This document shows positions 54,501-62,900 of a stretch of DNA of 64,000 nucleotides, one piece after another. Source of the DNA: Cohnella luojiensis (GTDB taxonomy: Bacteria > Bacillota > Bacilli > Paenibacillales > Paenibacillaceae); contig NZ_SOMN01000001.1 in NCBI RefSeq assembly GCF_004564235.1, forward strand, positions 124,001 through 188,000, in the 5' to 3' direction. The notes beneath the pieces are model-generated. The model did not search any database. It was given only the letters and a program-made list of their open reading frames with translations, and was not told where the DNA came from. The position numbers and the translations under genes are program-made. Each line of letters starts with the position of its first letter. Position 1 is the stretch's first letter.

Positions 54501-55625
54501 GTGGCGGACAAAAGGGATTATTATGATGTGCTGGAGCTGCAGAAGAACGCCTCCGCGGACGACGTGAAGAAGGCTTATCGCAAGCTTGCCCGTCAATATC
54601 ACCCCGACGTCAACAAGGCGGCGGATGCCGAGACGAAATTCAAGGAAGTTAAGGAAGCCTATGACGTCCTTAGCGACGATCAGCAACGAGCTCGTTACGA
54701 CCAATTCGGCCATCAGGATCCGAACGCGGGATTCGGCGGCGGCGGCGGAGCGGATTTCGGCGGCGGCTTCGGGGACATCTTCGATATGTTCTTCGGAGGC
54801 GGCGGTGGCGGCCGGAGAGATCCGAACGCGCCTCAGCGCGGCAATGACCTGCAATATACGATGACGATCGAATTTAAGGAAGCGGTATTCGGCAAAGAAA
54901 CCGATATTACCATCCCGCGTACCGAAACCTGCGATACGTGTCATGGGAACGGCGCCAAGCCGGGCACGAAACCGGAGACTTGTTCGGTTTGCCGCGGCTC
55001 CGGCCAGCAAGAAGTGGCACAGAATACGCCATTCGGGAGAATCGTTAATCGTCGCGCTTGCTCGGCTTGTTCGGGACGGGGCACGATTATTAAGGAACGA
55101 TGCGGAACTTGCGCCGGCAATGGTCAAGTCAAGAAGCAACGTAAAATTCACGTTAAAATTCCTGCCGGGGTCGATGAAGGCGCTCAACTGCGCATAAGCG
55201 GAGAAGGGGAAGGCGGAGTGCGAGGAGGCCCTTCCGGCGACTTGTACATCGTGTTGCGGGTGAAATCCCACGAGTTCTTCGAACGCGAAGGCGACGATAT
55301 TTATTGCGAGATCCCGCTAACCTTTACGCAAGCGGCATTGGGCGACGAGATCGAGATCCCGACGTTAACCGAGAAGGTTAAGCTGAAAGTGCCCGCAGGT
55401 ACTCAGACGGGAACTTACTTCCGTCTTAAGGGTAAGGGAGTTCCGAAGCTGCGCGGTTACGGACAAGGCGATCAGCAAGTGAAAGTAACGATCGTAACGC
55501 CGACACAGTTAAGCGAAGATCAACGCGAGCTTTTGCGCGATTTTGCCTCTAAGAGCGGCGAATCAACGCATGAGCATAGCAAGTCCATCTTCGAAAGAAT
55601 GAAACGCGCAATACTAGGCGAATAA
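54501..55625 (+). CDS. dnaJ: Chaperone DnaJ (Hsp40)
   Basis: Co-chaperone that stimulates DnaK. The J domain with HPD (about residues 34-36) is followed by a Gly/Phe-rich region and four CxxCxGxG-type zinc motifs ([32 protein letters not shown]). Length 374 aa. The start is a GTG at 54501, after GGAGGTGG. Last gene of the heat-shock operon before the terminator. Confidence 0.97.
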   Translation: MADKRDYYDVLELQKNASADDVKKAYRKLARQYHPDVNKAADAETKFKEVKEAYDVLSDDQQRARYDQFGHQDPNAGFGGGGGADFGGGFGDIFDMFFGGGGGGRRDPNAPQRGNDLQYTMTIEFKEAVFGKETDITIPRTETCDTCHGNGAKPGTKPETCSVCRGSGQQEVAQNTPFGRIVNRRACSACSGRGTIIKERCGTCAGNGQVKKQRKIHVKIPAGVDEGAQLRISGEGEGGVRGGPSGDLYIVLRVKSHEFFEREGDDIYCEIPLTFTQAALGDEIEIPTLTEKVKLKVPAGTQTGTYFRLKGKGVPKLRGYGQGDQQVKVTIVTPTQLSEDQRELLRDFASKSGESTHEHSKSIFERMKRAILGE

Positions 55626-55638
55626 TTCGTTTTGCAAG

Positions 55639-55669
55639 AACCGTCGGGGAACCGGCGGTTTTTCTTTTT
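55639..55669 (+). terminator. Terminator of the hrcA-dnaJ operon
   Basis: AACCGTCGG and CCGGCGGTT form a 9-bp stem around GGAA, followed by TTTCTTTTT. Confidence 0.88.
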
Positions 55670-55758
55670 GCATAAGCAGGGCATGAGAAGAGAAATATAT
55701 GTAAATCATTGCTGCGTGAAGGTTTAATGCGCATGCAAGAGGGAGGAATGAACGAGAT

Positions 55759-55902
55759 ATGGCAAATGAAAATAAGCAATTACCGATCGGTTCGGCGAAG
55801 GATGTTGAATTCGCGGACGAGCTTGCGGACAGCGAGGACAAAGAAGCGCAGGAGCGAGCGGCGGCAGCGGATCGTCGGGCTACCTCGAACGAAGGGGAGT
55901 GA
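55759..55902 (+). CDS. YfhD-family small protein
   Basis: 47-residue acidic/basic protein (start ATG at 55759, preceded by GGGAGGAATG). The middle reads EFADELADSEDKEAQERAAAADRRA, split here as EFADELADSEDKEAQ then ERAAAADRRA, which resembles the YfhD family of small Bacillales proteins of unknown function. It lies between the dnaJ terminator and the next small gene and ends just before that gene's ribosome-binding site. Confidence 0.6.
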   Translation: MANENKQLPIGSAKDVEFADELADSEDKEAQERAAAADRRATSNEGE

Positions 55903-55913
55903 CGGAGTTGGAC

Positions 55914-56288
55914 ATGCAGCCCATTCAGGCCAGGTTCGCGACCCAAGATCAAGCCGAATCCGCCATGCGCAAGCTTGCCTCGCTTCGAAGCGATCGTTTT
56001 CGATTAGAGCGAGTAATTAACGGTTTCGGCAGCTCCTATGCTTCCGATCAAGCAGGGGCAATTCAAAGCTCCGACGTTGACGGTTTGACGGCATCCTTGT
56101 TAGCGGGCTCTGCCTTTCAGTCCTCGTCGGGCGTGATGGCTTCCGCAGACGCTGTTGCCAATCAATGGGACGCGACTACAGAAGGTAGCGGACCCGTTTC
56201 CGAATTTACGTTATCCGCAAACGTACCCGGCGAAGCTGCCGAACAAGCTAGGACCGTCATCGAACAAGCCGGCGGTCAGATCGTATAG
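55914..56288 (+). CDS. Hypothetical protein, 124 aa
   Basis: I do not recognise this protein. It opens MQPIQARFATQDQAESAM and ends AARTVIEQAGGQIV-like (PGEAAEQARTVIEQAGGQIV). The two ends resemble halves of a ferredoxin-like fold joined by a Ser/Ala/Gly-rich middle (about residues 40-90). Such a layout is seen in small stress proteins that bind their own N- and C-terminal strands, but no function follows. GGAG lies 6 bases before the ATG; a GTG five codons earlier is possible. A strong terminator follows. Confidence 0.7.
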   Translation: MQPIQARFATQDQAESAMRKLASLRSDRFRLERVINGFGSSYASDQAGAIQSSDVDGLTASLLAGSAFQSSSGVMASADAVANQWDATTEGSGPVSEFTLSANVPGEAAEQARTVIEQAGGQIV

Positions 56289-56296
56289 GCAAGAGA

Positions 56297-56330
56297 GACG
56301 CATCGTGAACTCACGTGGTGCGTCTTTTTT
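56297..56330 (+). terminator. Terminator after the 124-aa protein gene
   Basis: GACGCATCGTGA pairs with TCACGTGGTGCGTC around AC, apart from a small bulge, and is followed by TTTTTT. Confidence 0.85.
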
Positions 56331-56340
56331 GCGCGTGCGG

Positions 56341-56611
56341 CCATTATCCCCTTCGCTCAGTGCTGGATAGCAACTCATTTCTCGCGCGTATGTCCATTAT
56401 CCCCTTGGCTCAGTGTTCAATTTTAGGAAGAAGATCCAAGCATTTTCTTTTCATTGCCGCAAAATACGACAATAGGGCATGACTAGCCTAGCCTGAGCGA
56501 AAGGGATAATGGCTATAAGGTTGTTCCTGAGTGAATGGGATAATGGCTATAAGGCTTGGGTATTGGCTGTAAATCTCTTCCTTAACTAAGGGGATATTGG
56601 CGATAAGAACG
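56341..56611. repeat. Dispersed inverted motif family around CCATTATCCC
   Basis: The 450-base gap before prmA holds two forward copies of a 20-base motif (CCATTATCCCCTTCGCTCAG at 56341 and a variant at 56394) and reverse copies at about 56493-56512, 56526-56546 and 56583-56600. A fainter one lies near 56568. The first forward and first reverse copies are inverted repeats with one mismatch, 132 bases apart. Reverse copies are followed by GGCTATAAG or a similar string. No coding potential is seen. Confidence 0.75.
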
Positions 56612-56644
56612 CGATTAAGTAGATTCCGCGCGTGATTCGTTTTT

Positions 56645-56674
56645 TTGCATCGGGCAAAACAGTACGTGTATAAT
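56645..56674 (+). promoter_or_regulatory. Sigma-A promoter of prmA
   Basis: TTGCAT and a perfect TATAAT are separated by 18 bases, about 70 bases before the prmA start. Confidence 0.75.
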
Positions 56675-56742
56675 GAGATTCATTGAATGGCCATACGTAC
56701 GTAGAGTGTTACGTTTTTGGTTGATTATAGGGAGGAACAGAT

Positions 56743-57747
56743 TTGCGCTGGCATGAACTAACCGTCCTGGCGACGGAATCATCTCAAGAAATGGTTACCC
56801 ACTATCTGACGGAGCTTGGAGCGGGCGGCGTTTCGGTCGAAGAAGCGTGGTCGGAGGATAAGCCTAGAGATACTTCTTTCGGTCAATTGTACGACACTCC
56901 GTTGAATGATATCAGACCGGGCTATGCGGTATTCAAAGCTTACTTCTCGGAAGATACCAAGATGGAGCCCATTGCCATAGAATTGAAGGCGTTATTGGAA
57001 GGGTTGCCGGAATTCGGATACGATGCGGGAGAGTTTACGATTGAGCTTGGTGACGTGCACCAAGATGATTGGGCGGACGCTTGGAAACAGTATTTCAAAC
57101 CGATAGCGATCACCGATCGTCTTACGATCAAGCCTACTTGGGAGGACTATACTCCGCAAGGGGATGAACTTGTAATCGAACTCGATCCGGGAATGGCATT
57201 CGGTACGGGAACGCACCCTACGACTGCACTTTGCTTAAAAGCACTCGATAGCGCGATTAAAGGCGGAGAGCAGATTATCGACGTCGGCACAGGTTCGGGA
57301 GTTCTTGCGATCGGGGCGATGAAGCTAGGCGCATCCAAAGTATTGGCGCTCGATCTTGATCCGGTTGCGGTTACTAGCGCTAAGGAGAACATAGAGCTTA
57401 ACGGCTACGAGAATGACGTTGAAGTTAGACTTAGCGATTTGCTCGGCGTTCTGCGCGAGAGCGAAAACGTATCCGATGAACCCTCATCGGCGCAAATTGT
57501 CGGTGTTACGCCACCGGTTGATCTCGTCGTTGCCAACATTCTAGCGGAAATTATCCTGCTTTTCCTCGATGATGTCTTGGAAGTGCTTAAACCCGGCGGG
57601 ATCTATATCACATCCGGTATTTACAGCAACAAAGAAATGATAGTCGAAGCAGGACTCCTCGCGGCAGGTTTCGAAATCGTAGACGTGCTAAGGCAAGAGG
57701 AGTGGATTGCGTTCGTAGCAGGTAAGCCGAAGGGGGATGGCCAGTGA
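56743..57747 (+). CDS. prmA: Ribosomal protein L11 methyltransferase
   Basis: Trimethylates ribosomal protein L11. The C-terminal half has the SAM-binding loop VGTGSGVLAIGA (about residues 180-191) and a following acidic ALDLDPVAV; upstream is the PrmA signature PGMAFGTGTHPTT. It starts with TTG after GGAGG (7-base spacing). It has 334 aa, including an extra acidic/Ser-rich stretch around residues 243-256. It overlaps the next gene by four bases. Confidence 0.96.
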   Translation: MRWHELTVLATESSQEMVTHYLTELGAGGVSVEEAWSEDKPRDTSFGQLYDTPLNDIRPGYAVFKAYFSEDTKMEPIAIELKALLEGLPEFGYDAGEFTIELGDVHQDDWADAWKQYFKPIAITDRLTIKPTWEDYTPQGDELVIELDPGMAFGTGTHPTTALCLKALDSAIKGGEQIIDVGTGSGVLAIGAMKLGASKVLALDLDPVAVTSAKENIELNGYENDVEVRLSDLLGVLRESENVSDEPSSAQIVGVTPPVDLVVANILAEIILLFLDDVLEVLKPGGIYITSGIYSNKEMIVEAGLLAAGFEIVDVLRQEEWIAFVAGKPKGDGQ

Positions 57748-58409
57748 ACAATTTTTTCTGGTTTCCGATTGAGCACCTTCCCGTCATTATCGTTATTATG
57801 CTGATCGCCTTTAGCGTGCATGAATTCGCTCACGCTTGGACAGCTTGGAGATTCGGAGACGATACGGCTTACCGGGAAGGCCGCGTTACTCTAAATCCGA
57901 TGGCACACTTAGATTGGATCGGGATGCTTTTTCTTATCCTGGCTGGATTTGGTTGGGCCAAACCCGTTCCGGTTCGTCGAAGCAGATTCAAAAATCCGAG
58001 ACTTATGAGCATAATCGTTACGGCGGCAGGACCTATAAGCAATTTATTGCTGGCATTTCTTTTTCTATTATTAATCAATGTATTGGATGTATTCCACGTA
58101 TTCGATCATGCAACGAATGATTTTCTGATTAATTTAGGAGATTTTATTAATTATTGGCTTTCTATAAACCTTGCGTTATTTCTTTTTAACCTTATTCCCG
58201 TGCCGCCTCTGGATGGCTACCGGATCGTAGAAGAATTTTTGCCGATCAGGATTCGCATTCGAATACAGGAGATGGGCCAATGGATAACGTTCGGCTTCCT
58301 CTTGATCATCTTTATCCCTCCTCTTCGCGACTCGACGATAGGTCCGCTAATGAATTTGAGATGGCCGATAGTCGACGGAATGAATCGGATTTTAAATTTG
58401 ATTTTTTAA
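57744..58409 (+). CDS. Site-2-protease-type membrane metalloprotease (M50)
   Basis: Polytopic protein of the M50 family with the zinc motif HEFAHAW (about residues 28-34) in the second helix region and the conserved NLIPVPPLDGYR (third ligand Asp) near residue 155. At 221 aa it is one of the minimal site-2-protease-like proteins without PDZ domains. It starts with GTG overlapping the prmA stop, and is inserted between prmA and rsmE relative to B. subtilis. The substrate is unknown. Confidence 0.88.
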   Translation: MNNFFWFPIEHLPVIIVIMLIAFSVHEFAHAWTAWRFGDDTAYREGRVTLNPMAHLDWIGMLFLILAGFGWAKPVPVRRSRFKNPRLMSIIVTAAGPISNLLLAFLFLLLINVLDVFHVFDHATNDFLINLGDFINYWLSINLALFLFNLIPVPPLDGYRIVEEFLPIRIRIRIQEMGQWITFGFLLIIFIPPLRDSTIGPLMNLRWPIVDGMNRILNLIF

Positions 58410-58484
58410 CAATTCCTTACGGTAGCAAAAAGCCCATGAACAAGGTAAGATGTAGGATGGAGCATCGGCAGGAGGCTATTGAAG

Positions 58485-59252
58485 ATGCAGCGTTATTTTG
58501 TGCCTGAGGCGCAGATGGGACAGCTTTCCGTTATGCTCGAAGGAGAAGACGCCCGGCATGTAGCCGCCGTCATGAGATCCAAACCCGGCGATCGTTTCAT
58601 TGCCTGCGACGGCAACGGCCGCGATGTATTGGCTAAGATCGTATCGGTTGAAAAAGATAAAATACAAGCGGAAATAATCGAAGAGTTGGTTTCGCAAGCC
58701 GAAATGGCTTGGAAGGTAACGGTGGCGCAAAGCTTGCCCAAAGGGGACAAGCTGGAAATCGTCATTCAGAAGGGAACGGAAGCGGGAGCGACCGTGTTTC
58801 AACCTTTCCTTTCCCAGCGTACCGTCGTGCAGTACGACGAACGCAAAGAAGCGAAACGCATCGATCGATGGCGCAAGATCGCCAAAGAAGCGGCGGAACA
58901 AAGTCATCGCAGCGTCATACCACAAATCAACACGGTCGCATCTTGGAAATCTTTGATCAAGATGTTCGCGGAGTTCGACCTCGTCTTGTTCTGTTACGAA
59001 GAGGAAGGCCGTACCGGAGTCGGGTTGCGCGATGTGCTGTCCAACATGATCTCAACGCACACGACGGCCGCTCCCCGCGTTATGATAGTCATCGGACCCG
59101 AAGGCGGCTTTACCCCCCAGGAAGCGGATGAAGCGGCAGTATCAGGTGCTAAGTTAATCGGTTTAGGAAAAAGAATATTACGGACGGAGACGGCGGCGTT
59201 ATACGCGCTTGCCTGTCTCGCCTACGAGTCCGGAGAGTTGGGAGGAAACTGA
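58485..59252 (+). CDS. rsmE: 16S rRNA (uracil1498-N3)-methyltransferase
   Basis: SPOUT-class methyltransferase RsmE, 255 aa. The N-terminal PUA-like domain starts MQRYFVPEAQ, with H-V at the expected site. The C-terminal knotted domain has AAEQSHRSVIP, IGPEGGFTPQEAD and LGKRILRTETAAL. ATG at 58485 has AGGAGG 9 bases upstream; the TTG at 58479 is too close. Confidence 0.95.
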   Translation: MQRYFVPEAQMGQLSVMLEGEDARHVAAVMRSKPGDRFIACDGNGRDVLAKIVSVEKDKIQAEIIEELVSQAEMAWKVTVAQSLPKGDKLEIVIQKGTEAGATVFQPFLSQRTVVQYDERKEAKRIDRWRKIAKEAAEQSHRSVIPQINTVASWKSLIKMFAEFDLVLFCYEEEGRTGVGLRDVLSNMISTHTTAAPRVMIVIGPEGGFTPQEADEAAVSGAKLIGLGKRILRTETAALYALACLAYESGELGGN

Positions 59253-59254
59253 AG

Positions 59255-60607
59255 ATGCCGAACGTGGCATTTTATACGCTTGGCTGCAAAGTCAATTTCT
59301 ACGATACCGAGGCGATCTGGCAGCTATTCAAGAACGAAGGCTACGAGCAGGTCGATTTCGAGCAGACGGCGGACGTTTATTTGATCAACACTTGCACGGT
59401 TACGAATACGGGCGACAAGAAAAGCCGGCAAATTATTCGCCGCGCCGTTCGCCGCAACCCGGATGCTGTCATCGCCGTAACGGGCTGTTACGCGCAAACC
59501 TCTCCGGCGGAGATCATGGCCATCCCGGGAGTCGATCTTGTCATCGGAACCCAGGACCGAGAGAAGCTGATGTCGTTCGTTACCGATATTCGGAGCGATC
59601 GAAAGCCGGTAAACGCCGTTCGCAATATTATGAAGACTCGGGAGTTCGAGGAGCTCGACGTTCCGGATTTCGCGGAGCGTACGCGAGCGTTCCTGAAGAT
59701 CCAAGAGGGTTGCAACAATTTCTGTACGTTCTGCATTATTCCGTGGTCCCGCGGACTTTCCCGCAGCCGTAAACCGGAGAGCGTGCTGAATCAAGCCCGC
59801 CAGCTTGTGGAATCGGGTTACAAGGAAATCGTCCTGACCGGTATTCATACCGGAGGTTACGGGGATGACCTGGAAAACTACCGGCTAGCGAATCTGCTGG
59901 CCGATCTGGATAAGATCGAAGGACTGGAACGCATTCGCATCAGCTCCATTGAAGCGAGCCAGATCGACGAGAAGATGATCGCCATCCTCAATAGCTCGCC
60001 GAAGATGTGCCGCCATCTGCACATTCCTCTCCAAGCGGGCGACGACGACATTCTGAAGAGAATGCGCCGCAAGTATACGACCGCGGAATTCGCGGAGAAA
60101 ATCCGCCTCATTCAAGAAGCGATGCCGGGAGTAGCGATTACGACGGACGTTATCGTCGGTTTCCCGGGCGAGACGCAAGAGCAGTTCGAGAACGGCTACA
60201 AATTCATGGAAGCCATGAACTTCGCGGAAATGCACGTGTTCCCGTACTCCAAGCGGACGGGGACTCCGGCAGCGCGCATGGATGAGCAAGTGGATGAAGA
60301 AGTGAAGCACGATCGCGTGCATCAACTGATCGATCTGTCCGAACGGATGCAAGCGGCTTACGGTCGCGAATGGGTAGGCCGCGTGCTTGACGTCATTCCG
60401 GAGCGCGAAGCCAAGGGCAAGGAAGGAACCGGCCTGATTTCCGGGTATACCGACAATTATATTCAAGTCGTATTTAACGGCGATCCTTCGCTAATCGGCA
60501 AGCTTTGTCGCGTCCGCATTACGGATTCCGCGGTAAATGAATGCACGGGCGAGCTTCTTGAGGTGCTGGAGCAAGACAACCGCCGTCCGATAGCAATGCA
60601 AGCTTAG
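59255..60607 (+). CDS. mtaB: tRNA t6A37 methylthiotransferase MtaB
   Basis: Adds a methylthio group to t6A37 of tRNA. It has two iron-sulfur clusters: the N-terminal UPF0004 domain with cysteines in LGCKVN, NTCTVT and GCYAQ, and the radical SAM motif CNNFCTFC (about residues 153-160). A TRAM domain lies at the C-terminus. Length 450 aa. It begins two bases after rsmE, as in the yqeT-yqeU-yqeV operon of Bacillus. Confidence 0.95.
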   Translation: MPNVAFYTLGCKVNFYDTEAIWQLFKNEGYEQVDFEQTADVYLINTCTVTNTGDKKSRQIIRRAVRRNPDAVIAVTGCYAQTSPAEIMAIPGVDLVIGTQDREKLMSFVTDIRSDRKPVNAVRNIMKTREFEELDVPDFAERTRAFLKIQEGCNNFCTFCIIPWSRGLSRSRKPESVLNQARQLVESGYKEIVLTGIHTGGYGDDLENYRLANLLADLDKIEGLERIRISSIEASQIDEKMIAILNSSPKMCRHLHIPLQAGDDDILKRMRRKYTTAEFAEKIRLIQEAMPGVAITTDVIVGFPGETQEQFENGYKFMEAMNFAEMHVFPYSKRTGTPAARMDEQVDEEVKHDRVHQLIDLSERMQAAYGREWVGRVLDVIPEREAKGKEGTGLISGYTDNYIQVVFNGDPSLIGKLCRVRITDSAVNECTGELLEVLEQDNRRPIAMQA

Positions 60608-60621
60608 AGATCGAGTCGATG

Positions 60622-60677
60622 ATTTCATCGCAAGGCAGGCATGCGCAAGCTTGCTCCTCCCGATGAAGTCTTTTTCT
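60622..60677 (+). terminator. Terminator after mtaB
   Basis: GATTTCATCG and CGATGAAGTC form the outer stem of a branched hairpin with an inner GCAAGCTTGC-type palindrome, followed by TTTTTC. Confidence 0.82.
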
Positions 60678-60709
60678 CGTACATAGGAGCAACAAAGGGG
60701 GAACGTTAA

Positions 60710-61141
60710 ATGGTAAAGGAAATATCCGCTGGAGGCGTCGTCTACCGCAAGTTCGATGGTCAATTGGAAATTCAGCTTATCGAAGATCGTTTCGGAAAGA
60801 TGACGTTGGCTAAGGGTAAAATGGAGCCGGGGGAGACGGTGGAGCAGACGGCCTTGCGGGAGATCCTAGAGGAAACGGGCATATCGGGTCAAATCGCAGC
60901 CCCTCTTACCGTTATTTCTTATCGTTACGAGCATGCGAAGTTGGGTTCGGTTCAGAAGGAAGTCCATTATTTTCTCGTTGAAGCGGGAGATGATCAGCTT
61001 CAAGCTCAGATTGAGGAAATATCGGGAGTAGCTTGGCATGAACCGGCGGCAGCTTGGCAATTGCAGTTCAAATCGGGTTATGACAACAATGATGAAGTAC
61101 TTCGGCTGGCTTACGAGAAGCTGGGTTTGAAACATATATAA
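60710..61141 (+). CDS. NUDIX hydrolase
   Basis: 143-aa protein with the NUDIX box G-x5-E-x7-REvLEETGI (visible as GKMEPGETVEQTALREILEE, about residues 43-62). Such enzymes hydrolyse nucleoside diphosphate derivatives; the substrate here is not predictable. It has its own upstream gap with a terminator, and lies 31 bases before deoC. Confidence 0.88.
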   Translation: MVKEISAGGVVYRKFDGQLEIQLIEDRFGKMTLAKGKMEPGETVEQTALREILEETGISGQIAAPLTVISYRYEHAKLGSVQKEVHYFLVEAGDDQLQAQIEEISGVAWHEPAAAWQLQFKSGYDNNDEVLRLAYEKLGLKHI

Positions 61142-61172
61142 AGAATTCCGGGATCGGATCGAGGTGGACCTC

Positions 61173-61871
61173 ATGCAAGAAGAAAATCAATTCCCGTTCT
61201 GGCAACCGTCGGTTTCGCTGGCAACCCATATCGATTATACGGTTGTCACCGCTAATTCGGGGGCGAACGAGCTGATTCATTGCTGCGAGGAAGCAGCGTC
61301 GGAAGGCTTTTACAGCTTATGCGTCAACGGGGGCTGGGTCAGGCTGTGCAGGGAAAGATTAAGCGGGACGAGCGTGAAGGTAAGCGCCGTCGTCGGATTT
61401 CCGTTAGGAGCCCAAGCAACCCGGGCGAAAGCGTTCGAAGCTTCCGCCGCATTGGACGACGGTGCCTCCGAGATCGACATGGTATTGCCCATAGGAAAAT
61501 TAATCGACGGGGATCGCGACGCCGTTGAAAGGGACATCGCCGCCGTCGTGCAAGCCGTACAGGGCGGAGCGCTTATCAAGGTCATTCTGGAAACCGGATT
61601 GTTGACGGATGAGCAGAAGCGGCTTGGAAGCAAGATAGCAGAAGCCGCGGGAGCGGATTATATCCAAACCTCTACCGGATACGGCGGTTCCGGAGCAACG
61701 GCAGCGGATATTATTTTACTTAGAGGCGAAATCTCGTCATCGGTGGGGATCAAGGCTTCCGGAGGCATCCGAAACGCCGAATCGGCTTTCGCCTTGCTTA
61801 AAGCCGGGGCCAACCGGATCGGAAGCAGCTCCGGTCCGGCAATCCTCCAAAGCTTCTCTAATCGTGCTTAA
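61173..61871 (+). CDS. deoC: Deoxyribose-phosphate aldolase
   Basis: Class I aldolase splitting deoxyribose-5-phosphate to acetaldehyde and glyceraldehyde-3-phosphate. The family residues are visible: EIDMVLPIG, the Schiff-base lysine in IKVILETG, DYIQTSTGY, and the second lysine in GIKASGGI. Length 232 aa. ATG at 61173 has GAGG 8 bases upstream. Its last 14 bases overlap the convergent transporter gene. Confidence 0.95.
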   Translation: MQEENQFPFWQPSVSLATHIDYTVVTANSGANELIHCCEEAASEGFYSLCVNGGWVRLCRERLSGTSVKVSAVVGFPLGAQATRAKAFEASAALDDGASEIDMVLPIGKLIDGDRDAVERDIAAVVQAVQGGALIKVILETGLLTDEQKRLGSKIAEAAGADYIQTSTGYGGSGATAADIILLRGEISSSVGIKASGGIRNAESAFALLKAGANRIGSSSGPAILQSFSNRA

Positions 61872-62811
61872 GAAGGTACGCAACAGGCAGCGCGAGCAGA
61901 GAGCAGGCTATATTAAAGATTGTCTGCGCATGCGCGATTTGGGCGGCGGCATCGTCGGGGGCTAGATAGGCGGCGGTTCCGTGAAGTACTCCGATCAGGG
62001 GATAGAAGAGCAACGCTCCTCCCAGGTTAAGGGCAAGCTGCGACATCGCGACGAAGCGTCCTCCAGGACCGCCGCCGAGCGAGGCGACCAAGCCGGTGAA
62101 GCAAGTACCTATATTCGCGCCCAGAACAATCGCGATACCGGCTTCCGGAGAAATCGCGCCCGTGGCCGCGAGCCCCATGCACATGGCGATGACCGCGGCG
62201 CTGGAGTGCACGAGCGCGGTAAGAAATGCACCGCCGAGCACTCCCCATAGAAGATTGTCGTGGGCATGGCGCATCAAAGCTTCGAAAGTACCATTTTCCC
62301 GTAAGGCGGGACCCATTCCTTGGAGCAATTTGAAGCCGAAGAGGAGCAATCCGAATCCGCCCAAGGCTACGGATACATAACGCAATGGCATGCCCCGTCT
62401 TGGTAGAGCCGCGGGATCTCTCCATTCATTGAACAGGAGCGTAACGGTCCATCCGATCGCGCTTAGGGCAAGCAGGGGCAGACCGAAGCGATGCAATTGC
62501 AAGCTCATCAGTTCCGTCGTTAAGCAAGTCCCTATATTCGTTCCGAGAATAATGCCGAAGCTGCGCGATATGGAGAGCCAACCGGCATTGACGAAGCCGA
62601 TCGTTAGGACGGTCACGGCCGTACTGCTTTGAAGCAATGCGGATGCGGCCGTTCCGACGGCGAATCCATGCAACGGAGTAGCGGTCGAACGAGACACCCA
62701 GATGGCCAGCTTGCCGCCCGCCCAGCGTTCCAGGGAGAGCTCCATGACTTTCATCCCCGACAGCAGCAACGCGAACCCGAGCAAGGACGGGATTATAAAA
62801 CCGGATAACAT
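61858..62811 (-). CDS. Na/Pi cotransporter family membrane protein
   Basis: Sodium-phosphate symporter (PNaS) family protein, 317 aa, with about eight helices and the two inverted QSST-type repeats: LLQSSTAVTVL near residue 60 and LVHSSAAVIAM near 205. In the second repeat Gln is replaced by His. Each is followed by a GTNIGTCLT/GANIGTCFT motif. The C-terminal PhoU-like domain found in longer relatives is absent. The ATG follows GGGGGT. Phosphate transport is inferred. Confidence 0.88.
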   Translation of the reverse strand: MLSGFIIPSLLGFALLLSGMKVMELSLERWAGGKLAIWVSRSTATPLHGFAVGTAASALLQSSTAVTVLTIGFVNAGWLSISRSFGIILGTNIGTCLTTELMSLQLHRFGLPLLALSAIGWTVTLLFNEWRDPAALPRRGMPLRYVSVALGGFGLLLFGFKLLQGMGPALRENGTFEALMRHAHDNLLWGVLGGAFLTALVHSSAAVIAMCMGLAATGAISPEAGIAIVLGANIGTCFTGLVASLGGGPGGRFVAMSQLALNLGGALLFYPLIGVLHGTAAYLAPDDAAAQIAHAQTIFNIACSLLALPVAYLLKHD

Positions 62812-62900
62812 ATTCGCACCCCCAACTTAACACTATGCAATAACAGGACAAGTTTATGAACTACGATCCGTTTATACTTGGGACAAGGAGTGGATGGCAA

